Assembly (NCBI GenBank): GCA_964483045.1
Contig: CAYZZK010000030.1
Location: forward strand, 1 to 9,660
Length of the DNA: 9,660 nt
Reading direction: 5' to 3'
From: JBBTYG01 sp964483045
Lineage (GTDB): Bacteria; Patescibacteriota; Minisyncoccia; UBA6257; 2-01-FULL-56-20
The notes under the pieces are model-generated. The model was not told the origin of the DNA. It did no database searches and saw only the letters and a program-made list of their open reading frames with translations. How positions within the stretch are numbered: the first letter of the stretch is position 1; every line of letters starts with the position of its first letter. Shown here in pieces: positions 1-5,302 of this stretch. The translations under genes were made by a program, and so were the position numbers.

Positions 1-535
1 ATCCGGCGTGCCAAAAATCGTACAGCATTTGATAGTACTCTCCCTTCCGGCCGCGGACAACGGGCGCCAAGATCACTATGTTCCGTTTCGATTCGTTGGT
101 CTTTGCGAGTTCAATGACGACATCGACAATTTCTTCGTTCGTCAGTTTCTGAATGAGCCGCCCGCATCGGGGACAATACGGTTTTCCGAGCCGGGCGAAT
201 AACACTCGAAGATAGTCGTAAATTTCCGTAATCGTCGCCACGGTGGAGCGAGGATTCGATGAGTGGCTTTTTTGGTCGATTGAAATCGCGGGCGAAAGCC
301 CTTCTATTTCATCCACATCCGGCTTGTCGAGCCGCCCCAAAAATTGCCGTGCGTAGGCGGAGAGGGATTCGATATACCGCCGCTGGCCTTCGGCGAAGAT
401 CGTGTCGAATGCGAGTGACGATTTTCCGGAGCCGGAAAGGCCGGTGAACACGATCATCTTGTCGCGCGGGAGTTCGAGTGAAATATTTTTCAGATTATGT
501 TCGCGCGCACCACGGATAATAATTTTATCTTTCAT
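1..535 (-). CDS. uvrA: UvrA, excinuclease ABC subunit A (N-terminal part, cut by window edge)
   Basis: This is the damage-recognition ATPase of nucleotide excision repair. UvrA dimers scan DNA in the cytoplasm and load UvrB on lesions. Translating the minus strand from the ATG at 535-533 gives 178 residues before the window ends. The first half of ATP site I is clear: Walker A GLSGSGKSS at residues 32-40, the invariant AYARQFL at 60-66, the Q-loop region SIDQKS at 85-90, and the first half of a zinc module (CPRC, residues 121-124). The start matches the usual UvrA start a few residues before the conserved RGAREHNLKN segment. No Shine-Dalgarno sequence precedes the ATG; a TATTTT box ends 7 nt upstream, so the mRNA may be leaderless. 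uvrB lies on the same strand about 1 kb upstream, but a 161-residue gene and a terminator stand between them, so the two are probably separate transcripts. The family call is secure; only the C-terminal part is missing. Confidence 0.97.
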   Translation of the reverse strand, partial: MKDKIIIRGAREHNLKNISLELPRDKMIVFTGLSGSGKSSLAFDTIFAEGQRRYIESLSAYARQFLGRLDKPDVDEIEGLSPAISIDQKSHSSNPRSTVATITEIYDYLRVLFARLGKPYCPRCGRLIQKLTNEEIVDVVIELAKTNESKRNIVILAPVVRGRKGEYYQMLYDFWHAG

Positions 536-579
536 GTTTGTAAAAATAGAATGCGCCCCCGTGCGTGGCTCTATGGGGG
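536..579 (-). promoter_or_regulatory. Possible uvrA promoter with upstream C5/G5 hairpin
   Basis: On the minus strand TATTTT (548-543) lies 7 nt before the uvrA ATG, a spacing that would give a leaderless or nearly leaderless mRNA. No good -35 hexamer is visible at 16-18 nt upstream. The place where it would lie is taken by an inverted repeat (CCCCC at 556-560 and GGGGG at 575-579), which could be a regulatory structure or chance. Support is weak. Confidence 0.3.
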
Positions 580-607
580 TATGGAAGGAACTGTAGCGTA
601 CCAGGAA

Positions 608-646
608 CAGAAAATCAAAAGCGGAAAGATTTGCTTCTTCCCGCTT
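608..646 (-). terminator. Intrinsic terminator of the 161-residue gene
   Basis: An 11-bp stem, arms 636-646 and 619-629 with one G-T pair and a 6-nt loop, is followed on the minus strand by TTTGATTTT (618-610). It sits 19 nt after the stop codon of the 161-residue gene and before uvrA, so transcription of that gene should stop here and uvrA needs its own promoter. Confidence 0.8.
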
Positions 647-664
647 GAAATGACCGTTAGATTT

Positions 665-1150
665 TTACTCCGACAATGCTTCCTCCGAAGAACTTTCGCT
701 TGGCATACGCGTAAAAAAAGCGAGCAGAGTGAGTGCGCCCACTACGATGGTTATATCCGAAATCTCCCAAATCTTTAAAACACAGCGAAAAGCAGGGCAA
801 TGCGCATCAATTGTATTGCGGGCATTTCTTACAAATGCGTCCGGGCTTTCTCTCCAGGATTCGCCCTCCAGAACGCACCAGTGCTCGGTAATTGATTGCA
901 TATTCTCCGTGAGCCACAGTTTTGTTTTGGCTTCCACTTCCGCAGCCCGCTTTAAATATCCTAGCATCAACATTACTCCGACGCATACGTTCGGCCCAAA
1001 AATTTGAGTCCTTTCGAGAAAAGTCCTAAATTGGGGCGCTTCAGCGTCGCAATACGTACGGGTACGTATCACAAGTTCTTCGTAACCTCCGTCTGCTACT
1101 TCCGCAAGAAACGCTTTATCGTTCAGGCGTTTTAAGATTCTTTGCAGCAT
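665..1150 (-). CDS. Hypothetical protein, 161 aa, two ~80-residue repeats with hydrophobic segments
   Basis: I do not recognise the family. The gene is well supported: AAAGGAG sits 6 nt before the ATG, a promoter candidate lies upstream and a strong terminator follows the stop. The protein shows an internal duplication with a constant offset of 80 residues and no gaps. Residues 34-68 and 114-148 share D35/D115, A36/A116, P39/P119, F41/F121, R42/R122, L45/L125, I50/I130, V57/V137, G58/G138, L63/L143 and R68/R148. Each repeat ends in a hydrophobic stretch (about 50-66 and 132-147) followed by a basic residue, so two membrane segments or two membrane-binding helices are likely. Five cysteines (34, 56, 92, 118, 123) are scattered and form no metal-binding pattern I know. 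The C-terminal tail (about 150-161) is rich in Ser and Glu. It lies between uvrB and uvrA on the same strand, but the terminator and own promoter argue that it is monocistronic. Function unknown. Confidence 0.8.
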   Translation of the reverse strand: MLQRILKRLNDKAFLAEVADGGYEELVIRTRTYCDAEAPQFRTFLERTQIFGPNVCVGVMLMLGYLKRAAEVEAKTKLWLTENMQSITEHWCVLEGESWRESPDAFVRNARNTIDAHCPAFRCVLKIWEISDITIVVGALTLLAFFTRMPSESSSEEALSE

Positions 1151-1214
1151 ACAAGCTCCTTTCTGGTGCGATGGTTAAAAATTTACTTCCCGAAATCCGT
1201 TTTTCCAATTTCAA

Positions 1215-1254
1215 TGAACGTTCACAAAGTAACAGAGTAAACTTATTCGGTCAA
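1215..1254 (-). promoter_or_regulatory. Promoter of the 161-residue gene with a palindrome at the start site
   Basis: On the minus strand TTGACC (1254-1249) and TACTTT (1231-1226) are 17 nt apart, and TGT stands just before the second box as in an extended -10. Transcription would begin near 1219, leaving a leader of about 70 nt with a good Shine-Dalgarno. The perfect 10-bp palindrome TGAACGTTCA (1215-1224) lies on the predicted start site, where a repressor would block initiation. The promoter is a moderate match; the operator role is inference. Confidence 0.5.
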
Positions 1255-1262
1255 TCTGCAAC

Positions 1263-1285
1263 AAAAAAACGCCGACATGGCGCTT
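1263..1285 (-). terminator. Intrinsic terminator, minus strand
   Basis: On the minus strand a hairpin with a CGCC/GGCG core (1282-1279 and 1273-1270, loop 1278-1274), lengthened by a G-T and an A-T pair, runs directly into seven Ts (1269-1263). It ends whatever is transcribed leftward from the uvrB side: the uvrB message, or the candidate RNA that fills 1286-1460. It lies just before the promoter of the 161-residue gene. Confidence 0.7.
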
Positions 1286-1460
1286 TATTAATTAGGAAAA
1301 GACCCCCTGTTACGGGAATCTCCTCCTTCGGCTCTATTTAGTTTGCGCTCGGTAAGTCCGCCTAGTGTTCGTAAAATATTGAGTTCTTATTCATCAGCCC
1401 ACGGGCCGATGTGATTGTCGAACTCATAACGAAAATGTTATTTGATCGGAAATAGCTTGC
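1263..1460 (-). ncRNA. Candidate structured noncoding RNA, about 200 nt
   Basis: No protein is recognisable in this stretch, yet the minus strand folds well. From 5' to 3' it shows a 5-bp hairpin (1441-1437 with 1430-1426); a two-tier hairpin with a 7-bp outer stem (1426-1420 with 1386-1380) and a 7-bp inner stem (1410-1404 with 1399-1393); a 14-bp stem without bulges (1327-1314 with 1307-1294, loop 1313-1308); and a terminator ending in seven Ts. The 14-bp stem has four G-U pairs and the inner stem one. They pair only if the minus strand is the transcript, since the plus strand would have A-C mismatches there. A promoter candidate (1494-1467) puts the start near 1460. The loop-proximal arm of the long stem contains AAGGAGG, an SD-like sequence that the stem would hide, though no start codon follows at a fitting distance. 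I could not match it to 6S, tmRNA, SRP, RNase P or a riboswitch I know. It could instead be the 3' untranslated part of uvrB mRNA. Confidence 0.4.
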
Positions 1461-1466
1461 GCGCTA

Positions 1467-1494
1467 ATTAGAACCTGATACTATTCTCTTCCAA
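1467..1494 (-). promoter_or_regulatory. Candidate promoter for the minus-strand RNA
   Basis: TTGGAA (1494-1489) and TCTAAT (1472-1467) on the minus strand are separated by 16 nt; the second box matches the -10 consensus at five of six positions. Predicted start near 1460. It lies 70-110 nt beyond the uvrB stop codon and reads toward the structured region that ends at the 1263 terminator. Confidence 0.4.
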
Positions 1495-1560
1495 ATTATG
1501 AAAAAGTCAATGGCAAAAAGTGTACAGCGCGTGCATAAATCCGTACTTCTTGTTAAGAAC

Positions 1561-1577
1561 TCCACCCAAACAGTGGA
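1561..1577 (-). terminator. Weak hairpin after the uvrB stop
   Basis: On the minus strand TCCAC (1577-1573) pairs with GTGGA (1565-1561) across a 7-nt loop, 3 nt after the uvrB stop, followed by GTTCTT. The stem is short and the T tract poor, so any termination would be partial and read-through to the 1263 terminator is possible. Confidence 0.25.
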
Positions 1578-1580
1578 AAA

Positions 1581-3662
1581 CTAGGCCGAATTTTGTTCGG
1601 ATTGTTTTGCCGACTTCAATAATACCTTTAATTCATCGCGCAAAACGGCTGCCAACTCGAAATCCAGGTTTTTTGCCGCTTCTTTCATCTCTTTTGTCTT
1701 CTCGGCAATGAGTTTATTAAGCGCGGTTTTGGATTTCGGCACTACTTTCATCTCAAGTTTCAATACTTCGTCTATATCTGGCAAAATGCTCGTAATTTTT
1801 CTGATAATCGTCTTAGGGGTTATGCCATGCTCCGTGTTGTATGCAAGCTGGATTTTCCGCCTGCGGTCGGTTTCGGCAACGGCGCGCGTAATTGATCCAG
1901 TAATCTGATCCGCATACATCAACACTTCCCCGTTCACGTTTCGCGCCGCGCGACCGATGGTCTGCACAAGCGACGTCTCACTTCTCAAAAATCCTTCTTT
2001 GTCAGCATCGAGAATCGCGACAAGCGATACTTCGGGCAAATCCAGCCCCTCCCGCAATAGATTTACGCCGACCAGAACGTCGAATCCGCCCTTGCTCTCG
2101 GATCCCTTGCGCAGATTTATGAGAATTCTGATCCGGTCGAGCGTTTTAACGTCGCTGTGCAAATACGTAACTTTTATTTTTTTCTCTTCGAGATATGCGC
2201 TCAATTCTTCGGCCATTTTCTTCGTCAGCGTCGTCACCAGCACGCGTTCTTTTTTTCCAACGCGCTCCTCTATGCGAGGAATTAAATCCTGTACCTGCCC
2301 ACGCGCTGGGCGAATGGTGATTTTGGGATCGATCAGCCCTGTCGGGCGGATCACTTGCTCTACGACCTGCCCCAATTCGGCGCCCTTAAGATGGGATACG
2401 GCACTGCGCTCGTATGTTTTCTTTTCATACGGCCCGGGCGTGGCGGACGTGTAAATTCTCTGGCCGATGCGTTCTTGGAATTCCTCGAATGTGAGCGGCC
2501 TATTGTCCGCTGCGGACGGCAACCTGAAACCATACTCGATAAGCGTTTTTTTGCGCGACCGATCGCCGGCATACATTCCCTGGATTTGCGGAATAGTAAT
2601 GTGCGACTCATCGATGACCGTAAGAAAGTCCGGCTCGTTCGAGGCAGAACGGGGGAAGTAATCGAGTAGCGTGTCGGGCGGAGCCCCCGCGGCGCGGCCG
2701 GAGAGATGCCGCGAATAATTTTCAACGCCGTGGCAATAGCCGATTTCACGCATCATCGCCAGGTCAAATCGCGTTCGCCGCTCCAGCCGCTCGGCCTCGA
2801 GCGGCTGGTTGTTTTCTTCGAAGTACTTAACCCGCTCGCGCATTTCTTGCTCAATCGCCAGAATCGCCCGCTCGCGCTCTTCTTTCGGCGTAATAAAGTG
2901 TTTGGCCGGAGCGATATATATTTCAGGAAGCGTTGGCGTGCCGGGCCTGCCCTGAGCTTTGTCGAAGGGCTCGAAGCCCGCAACGGGATCAACTTCATAT
3001 ATGGTTTTTATCTTTCCGCTCGAAAGTTCGAAATTGTAAATCACTTCCCTGTCCGGCGGCATGATTTCCCAATTGTCCCCGCGCAGACGATATGTGCCGC
3101 GCTTCAAATCTGAATTAGTGCGCGAAAATTGGAGCTCGATGAGTTTGCGCATAAAACTCTTTCGGTCTATTACGTCGCCGACTTTAAAATGAAAAATATT
3201 TTCCGCATATGCTTCGGGTGCGCCCAAACCATAAATACAGGAAACCGATGCGACCACAATCACGTCTTTGCGCGTCAAAAGTGCCATTGTCGCAGCGTGC
3301 CGAAGTTTATCTATCTCGTCGTTGATAAGCGCCTCTTTATCGATGTACGTGTCGCTCGACGGAATATAGGCCTCCGGCTGATAGTAGTCGTAGTAGGAAA
3401 CGAAATAATTCACCGAGTTTTTCGGAAACAGTTCTCTGAATTCGTTCGTAAGCTGCGCTGCGAGCGTTTTGTTGTGCGCGATCACAAGCGTCGGCTTCTG
3501 AATTTCCGCAATCACGTTTGCAACCGTAAATGTTTTTCCGGAACCGGTAACACCTAAAAGTGTTTGGTGCTTCAGGCCCTTTTCCAAGCCCTCAACAAGC
3601 GACTTGATCGCTTTTGGTTGATCACCGGCAGGTTTATTACTGGATACAAGTTCGAAATTCAT
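1581..3662 (-). CDS. uvrB: UvrB, excinuclease ABC subunit B
   Basis: UvrB receives damaged DNA from UvrA, verifies the lesion with its beta-hairpin and helicase fold, and recruits UvrC for incision. The 693 residues show every expected part: Walker A GVTGSGKT at 37-44, the hairpin region YYDYYQPEAYIPSSDTYIDKEA-like at about 90-110, DESH (helicase motif II) at 351-354, TSATPGPYE in the middle, the motif V/VI stretch with REGLDLPEVS and QTIGRAARN, and a C-terminal UVR domain (about 650-685) that contacts UvrC. The start aligns with the usual UvrB N-terminus (GDQP at 13-16). The protein is about 15-20 residues longer than the E. coli protein as I remember it; much of the excess is residues 228-242, where a palindromic repeat has been inserted in frame between DPV and LPEIYIAPAKHFIT. 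No Shine-Dalgarno precedes the ATG. The promoter at 3672-3700 predicts a nearly leaderless mRNA. It is divergent from the XRE/sigma-4 regulator. Confidence 0.98.
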   Translation of the reverse strand: MNFELVSSNKPAGDQPKAIKSLVEGLEKGLKHQTLLGVTGSGKTFTVANVIAEIQKPTLVIAHNKTLAAQLTNEFRELFPKNSVNYFVSYYDYYQPEAYIPSSDTYIDKEALINDEIDKLRHAATMALLTRKDVIVVASVSCIYGLGAPEAYAENIFHFKVGDVIDRKSFMRKLIELQFSRTNSDLKRGTYRLRGDNWEIMPPDREVIYNFELSSGKIKTIYEVDPVAGFEPFDKAQGRPGTPTLPEIYIAPAKHFITPKEERERAILAIEQEMRERVKYFEENNQPLEAERLERRTRFDLAMMREIGYCHGVENYSRHLSGRAAGAPPDTLLDYFPRSASNEPDFLTVIDESHITIPQIQGMYAGDRSRKKTLIEYGFRLPSAADNRPLTFEEFQERIGQRIYTSATPGPYEKKTYERSAVSHLKGAELGQVVEQVIRPTGLIDPKITIRPARGQVQDLIPRIEERVGKKERVLVTTLTKKMAEELSAYLEEKKIKVTYLHSDVKTLDRIRILINLRKGSESKGGFDVLVGVNLLREGLDLPEVSLVAILDADKEGFLRSETSLVQTIGRAARNVNGEVLMYADQITGSITRAVAETDRRRKIQLAYNTEHGITPKTIIRKITSILPDIDEVLKLEMKVVPKSKTALNKLIAEKTKEMKEAAKNLDFELAAVLRDELKVLLKSAKQSEQNSA
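2942..2980. repeat. Nested palindromic (REP-like) element inside uvrB
   Basis: Two nested inverted repeats: an outer CGGGC (2942-2946) with GCCCG (2976-2980), and an inner GCCCT (2949-2953) with AGGGC (2966-2970). The core contains CCCTGAG...TCGAAGGG. This core strongly resembles small palindromic repeats scattered in many bacterial genomes (the CCCTTCGACAAGCTCAGGG type, from memory). In the uvrB frame it encodes FDKAQGRPG and neighbours, which have no counterpart in ordinary UvrB. I saw no second copy in this window. Confidence 0.65.
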
Positions 3663-3671
3663 AACACACCA

Positions 3672-3700
3672 ACTTTACTTGAGAAAAAAAACTTGGTCAA
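3672..3700 (-). promoter_or_regulatory. uvrB promoter
   Basis: On the minus strand TTGACC (3700-3695) and TAAAGT (3677-3672) lie 17 nt apart. The -10 box ends 9 nt before the uvrB ATG, so transcription should start only a few bases before the start codon. A second possible -10, TATAAT at 3747-3742, lies farther upstream and overlaps the opposite-facing -10 of the regulator gene. Confidence 0.6.
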
Positions 3701-3717
3701 AAAATTATTTTCAAAAC

Positions 3718-3746
3718 TTGACAGGATTTCTTATAAGTTTCATTAT
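3718..3746 (+). promoter_or_regulatory. Promoter of the XRE/sigma-4 regulator
   Basis: A perfect TTGACA (3718-3723) and CATTAT (3741-3746) are 17 nt apart on the plus strand. The start would be near 3753, leaving a leader of about 60 nt with no Shine-Dalgarno. The -10 overlaps a minus-strand TATAAT (3747-3742), so polymerases for the regulator and for uvrB could compete here. Confidence 0.6.
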
Positions 3747-3811
3747 ACTCTCGTTCATTCACAAACAAGCCGGTCACTACGACTTCAAAAAAACAACCCG
3801 TGCAAAAATTT

Positions 3812-4498
3812 ATGACTGACAAAAATAAAGTGAGCAGAGACGGCGACTTTAAGGTTGCGATTAAAGCGCGCATGTACCATGGCGTTTTATATGAAACTAT
3901 GCAGCGCCTCAAAATGACCCAGGCGGAGATGGCAAAATATCTTGGAATAAGCACAAACCTGTTCGGGCAAATGATACGTATGCAGCGTGTTCCGAAATTT
4001 AGTTTGCGGCAATCTAAACAGATTGCCGCGAAGCTTGAAGAACTTACCGAGATGTCGGTATCGGAACTTTTCCCAGATCATGTCTTCACTGCTGAATTTC
4101 TCGCTCGGGACAAGACAGTGCAAATTACGAGGGATGTCCCAAATCATCTACTCCAAAAAGTTGCAATGGTGCATCAACTCACCTTGCCACCGGATGAGCA
4201 GTTAATGCAGGCGGAGAAAAACGAAGAAAAACGACTCGAAACTGCCTTGCAAGTCCTCTCCGAGCGTGAACGCGAGATTCTGAATATGCGCTTCAACGAA
4301 GGCAAGTCTCTCGATGCTATTAGACAAAAATTCGGGGTAGGAAGACAAGCCATATACCAAATTCAGAAAATTGCCTTGTTTAAGCTACGAGGGAAAATGA
4401 ATACACTCGCAGCTGAGGATGATCTCAATCCGGCTGATCGGAAGTTTAGACAATGGGCCGCCCAAGCTTTGGGGCAAAAAACTGTCCATTCTTCCTGA
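3812..4498 (+). CDS. DNA-binding regulator: XRE-like HTH fused to sigma-70 region-4-like HTH
   Basis: This protein of 228 residues carries two different DNA-binding modules. The N-terminal half has an XRE/Cro-like helix-turn-helix (about 30-62, with MTQAEMAKYLGIS at 35-47). The C-terminal half has a sigma-70 region-4 or LuxR-like unit (about 144-195): LSEREREILNMRF at 149-161, then SLDAIRQKFGVGRQAIYQIQ at 166-185. There is no region 2, so it lacks the core-binding and -10-melting parts of a true sigma factor. It is more likely a transcription regulator that may touch -35 DNA or polymerase; this is inference. A charged linker (about 100-143) joins the halves. ATG at 3812 is preferred; GTG at 3800, in frame, would add four residues, and neither has a Shine-Dalgarno. 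A strong promoter precedes it and a strong terminator follows. Its divergent position from uvrB suggests control of uvrB, of itself, or both. The exact family is not recognised. Confidence 0.85.
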   Translation: MTDKNKVSRDGDFKVAIKARMYHGVLYETMQRLKMTQAEMAKYLGISTNLFGQMIRMQRVPKFSLRQSKQIAAKLEELTEMSVSELFPDHVFTAEFLARDKTVQITRDVPNHLLQKVAMVHQLTLPPDEQLMQAEKNEEKRLETALQVLSEREREILNMRFNEGKSLDAIRQKFGVGRQAIYQIQKIALFKLRGKMNTLAAEDDLNPADRKFRQWAAQALGQKTVHSS

Positions 4499-4531
4499 AA
4501 TTCAAGAACCTTACGAAGTTCAACTTTCAAA

Positions 4532-4564
4532 CCGCTCCGACCAAAAATCGGAGCGGCCTTTTTT
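4532..4564 (+). terminator. Intrinsic terminator of the regulator gene
   Basis: A perfect 9-bp stem, CCGCTCCGA (4532-4540) with TCGGAGCGG (4548-4556), and a 7-nt loop are followed by CC and six Ts. It lies 33 nt after the regulator stop and immediately before the pepE-like promoter, so the two genes are transcribed separately. Confidence 0.9.
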
Positions 4565-4573
4565 ATAAATAAT

Positions 4574-4588
4574 TGCTATAATCTTTTC
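4574..4588 (+). promoter_or_regulatory. Extended -10 promoter of the S51 peptidase gene (leaderless)
   Basis: TGC followed by a perfect TATAAT (4577-4582) forms an extended -10. Six bases (CTTTTC) separate it from the ATG at 4589, so the usual start position falls on the A of the start codon. No Shine-Dalgarno is present and no -35 is evident, since the preceding terminator occupies that site. Confidence 0.65.
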
Positions 4589-5248
4589 ATGAAACTTCTT
4601 CTTACTTCTGGCGGACTTACGAACCCCTCAATGCGGGAAGCGCTTGAGGACCTCGTAGGCAAGCCGCTCGACGAAGCCAAGCTCGCGTTCATTCCGACTG
4701 CGGCGAATGTGGAGAAGGGAGATAAAGAATGGCTCATCAATGATTTATCGGATGCAAAGAGTATTTTCTTTTCGGTGAATATTGTCGATATTTCCGCGAT
4801 TCCGAAAGAGCTGTGGCTTCCCCGCCTCGAAGAGGCCGAAGTTTTGCTTTTCGGCGGAGGGAATACATTTCATCTTATGCACTGGATAGAAAAATCCGGA
4901 CTCAAGGAGCTCCTGCCGAAATTATTGGAGGCGCGCGTGTACGTCGGCATCAGCGCGGGAAGCATTGTCGCCTGCCCCACGCTTTTGACCAGCCAGTCGG
5001 ATCGGCTTTTGTATTACGAAGATGAAGCGAAGGGATATACAAATACCAAAGGGCTGGGACTTGTGAATTTTCACATCCGCCCGCATCTTAACTCTTCACA
5101 TTTTCCAAGTATTCGCGAGCCGCTTTTGGAACAATTGGCGGCACAAATCAAAGAGCCGCTTTATGGAATTGACGATGAAACCGCGATCAAAGTAGATGAC
5201 GAAGAAATATCCGTCGTGAGCGAGGGCGAGTGGAAAAAGTTTAACTAA
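4589..5248 (+). CDS. Peptidase family S51 (PepE-like dipeptidase E / cyanophycinase superfamily)
   Basis: A cytoplasmic serine peptidase of the S51 family. The best-known member, PepE, cleaves N-terminal Asp-X dipeptides. The 219 residues match the family's usual length of about 210-240. The glutamine-amidotransferase-like fold is marked by the opening strand MKLLLTSGG, AFIPTAAN at 33-40, LLFGGGNTFHL at 86-96, and the nucleophile elbow GISAGS at 120-125 with Ser122 as the expected nucleophile. NFHIRPHL (160-167) supplies the candidate catalytic histidines 162 and 166. The start is fixed by the extended -10 six bases upstream, which implies a leaderless mRNA. It stands alone between the regulator's terminator and the convergent Ig/PG-binding gene. 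Whether it is a true aspartyl dipeptidase or a broader relative cannot be read from the sequence, so no gene symbol is assigned. Confidence 0.9.
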   Translation: MKLLLTSGGLTNPSMREALEDLVGKPLDEAKLAFIPTAANVEKGDKEWLINDLSDAKSIFFSVNIVDISAIPKELWLPRLEEAEVLLFGGGNTFHLMHWIEKSGLKELLPKLLEARVYVGISAGSIVACPTLLTSQSDRLLYYEDEAKGYTNTKGLGLVNFHIRPHLNSSHFPSIREPLLEQLAAQIKEPLYGIDDETAIKVDDEEISVVSEGEWKKFN

Positions 5249-5265
5249 ACATTCTTCGCCCAGCA

Positions 5266-5297
5266 TAAGAAAGCTCCCCCTCTTTGCAGTCGAGAGC
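5266..5297 (-). terminator. Possible terminator of the Ig/PG-binding gene
   Basis: On the minus strand GCTCTC (5297-5292) can pair with GGGAGC (5278-5273), one G-T pair included, followed by TTTCTTAT. It lies 5 nt after the stop codon. The loop is large and the T tract broken, so it is a modest candidate. The short space between the convergent genes holds nothing better. Confidence 0.35.
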
Positions 5298-5302
5298 CGC
5301 TA

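Larger units (their letters stand above)
1452..1584 (+). other. Possible 28-codon small ORF with upstream promoter-like sequence
   Basis: On the plus strand an ATG at 1498 opens 28 codons and stops at TAG 1582-1584. The peptide is basic (six Lys, one Arg, one His) with alternating hydrophobic residues, starting MKKSMAKSVQ. Upstream, TTGCGC (1456-1461) and TACTAT (1478-1483) are 16 nt apart, with TGA before the second box as in an extended -10. There is no Shine-Dalgarno. The stop codon shares a CTAG palindrome with the uvrB stop on the other strand. The ORF is short enough to be chance, so this is a candidate only. Confidence 0.2.

Noticed and set aside
1215..1224. TGAACGTTCA as a LexA (SOS) box
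   Set aside because: The half-sites GAAC and GTTC lack the 4-nt spacer of known SOS boxes, and no similar site was seen before uvrA or uvrB.
1362..1427. 21-codon minus-strand frame inside the candidate RNA
   Set aside because: No Shine-Dalgarno, no promoter at fitting distance, and it lies across the two-tier hairpin, which explains the sequence better.
1263..1470. Known RNA classes (tmRNA, RNase P RNA, SRP RNA, common riboswitches) for the structured region
   Set aside because: None of the signature sequences I know for these classes is present; the region is left as an unassigned candidate.
1957..2454. 165-codon plus-strand frame opposite uvrB, and similar long frames opposite other genes
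   Set aside because: It lies wholly antisense to conserved UvrB sequence, is rich in Ser/Arg/Thr as shadows of this codon usage are, and has no upstream signals.
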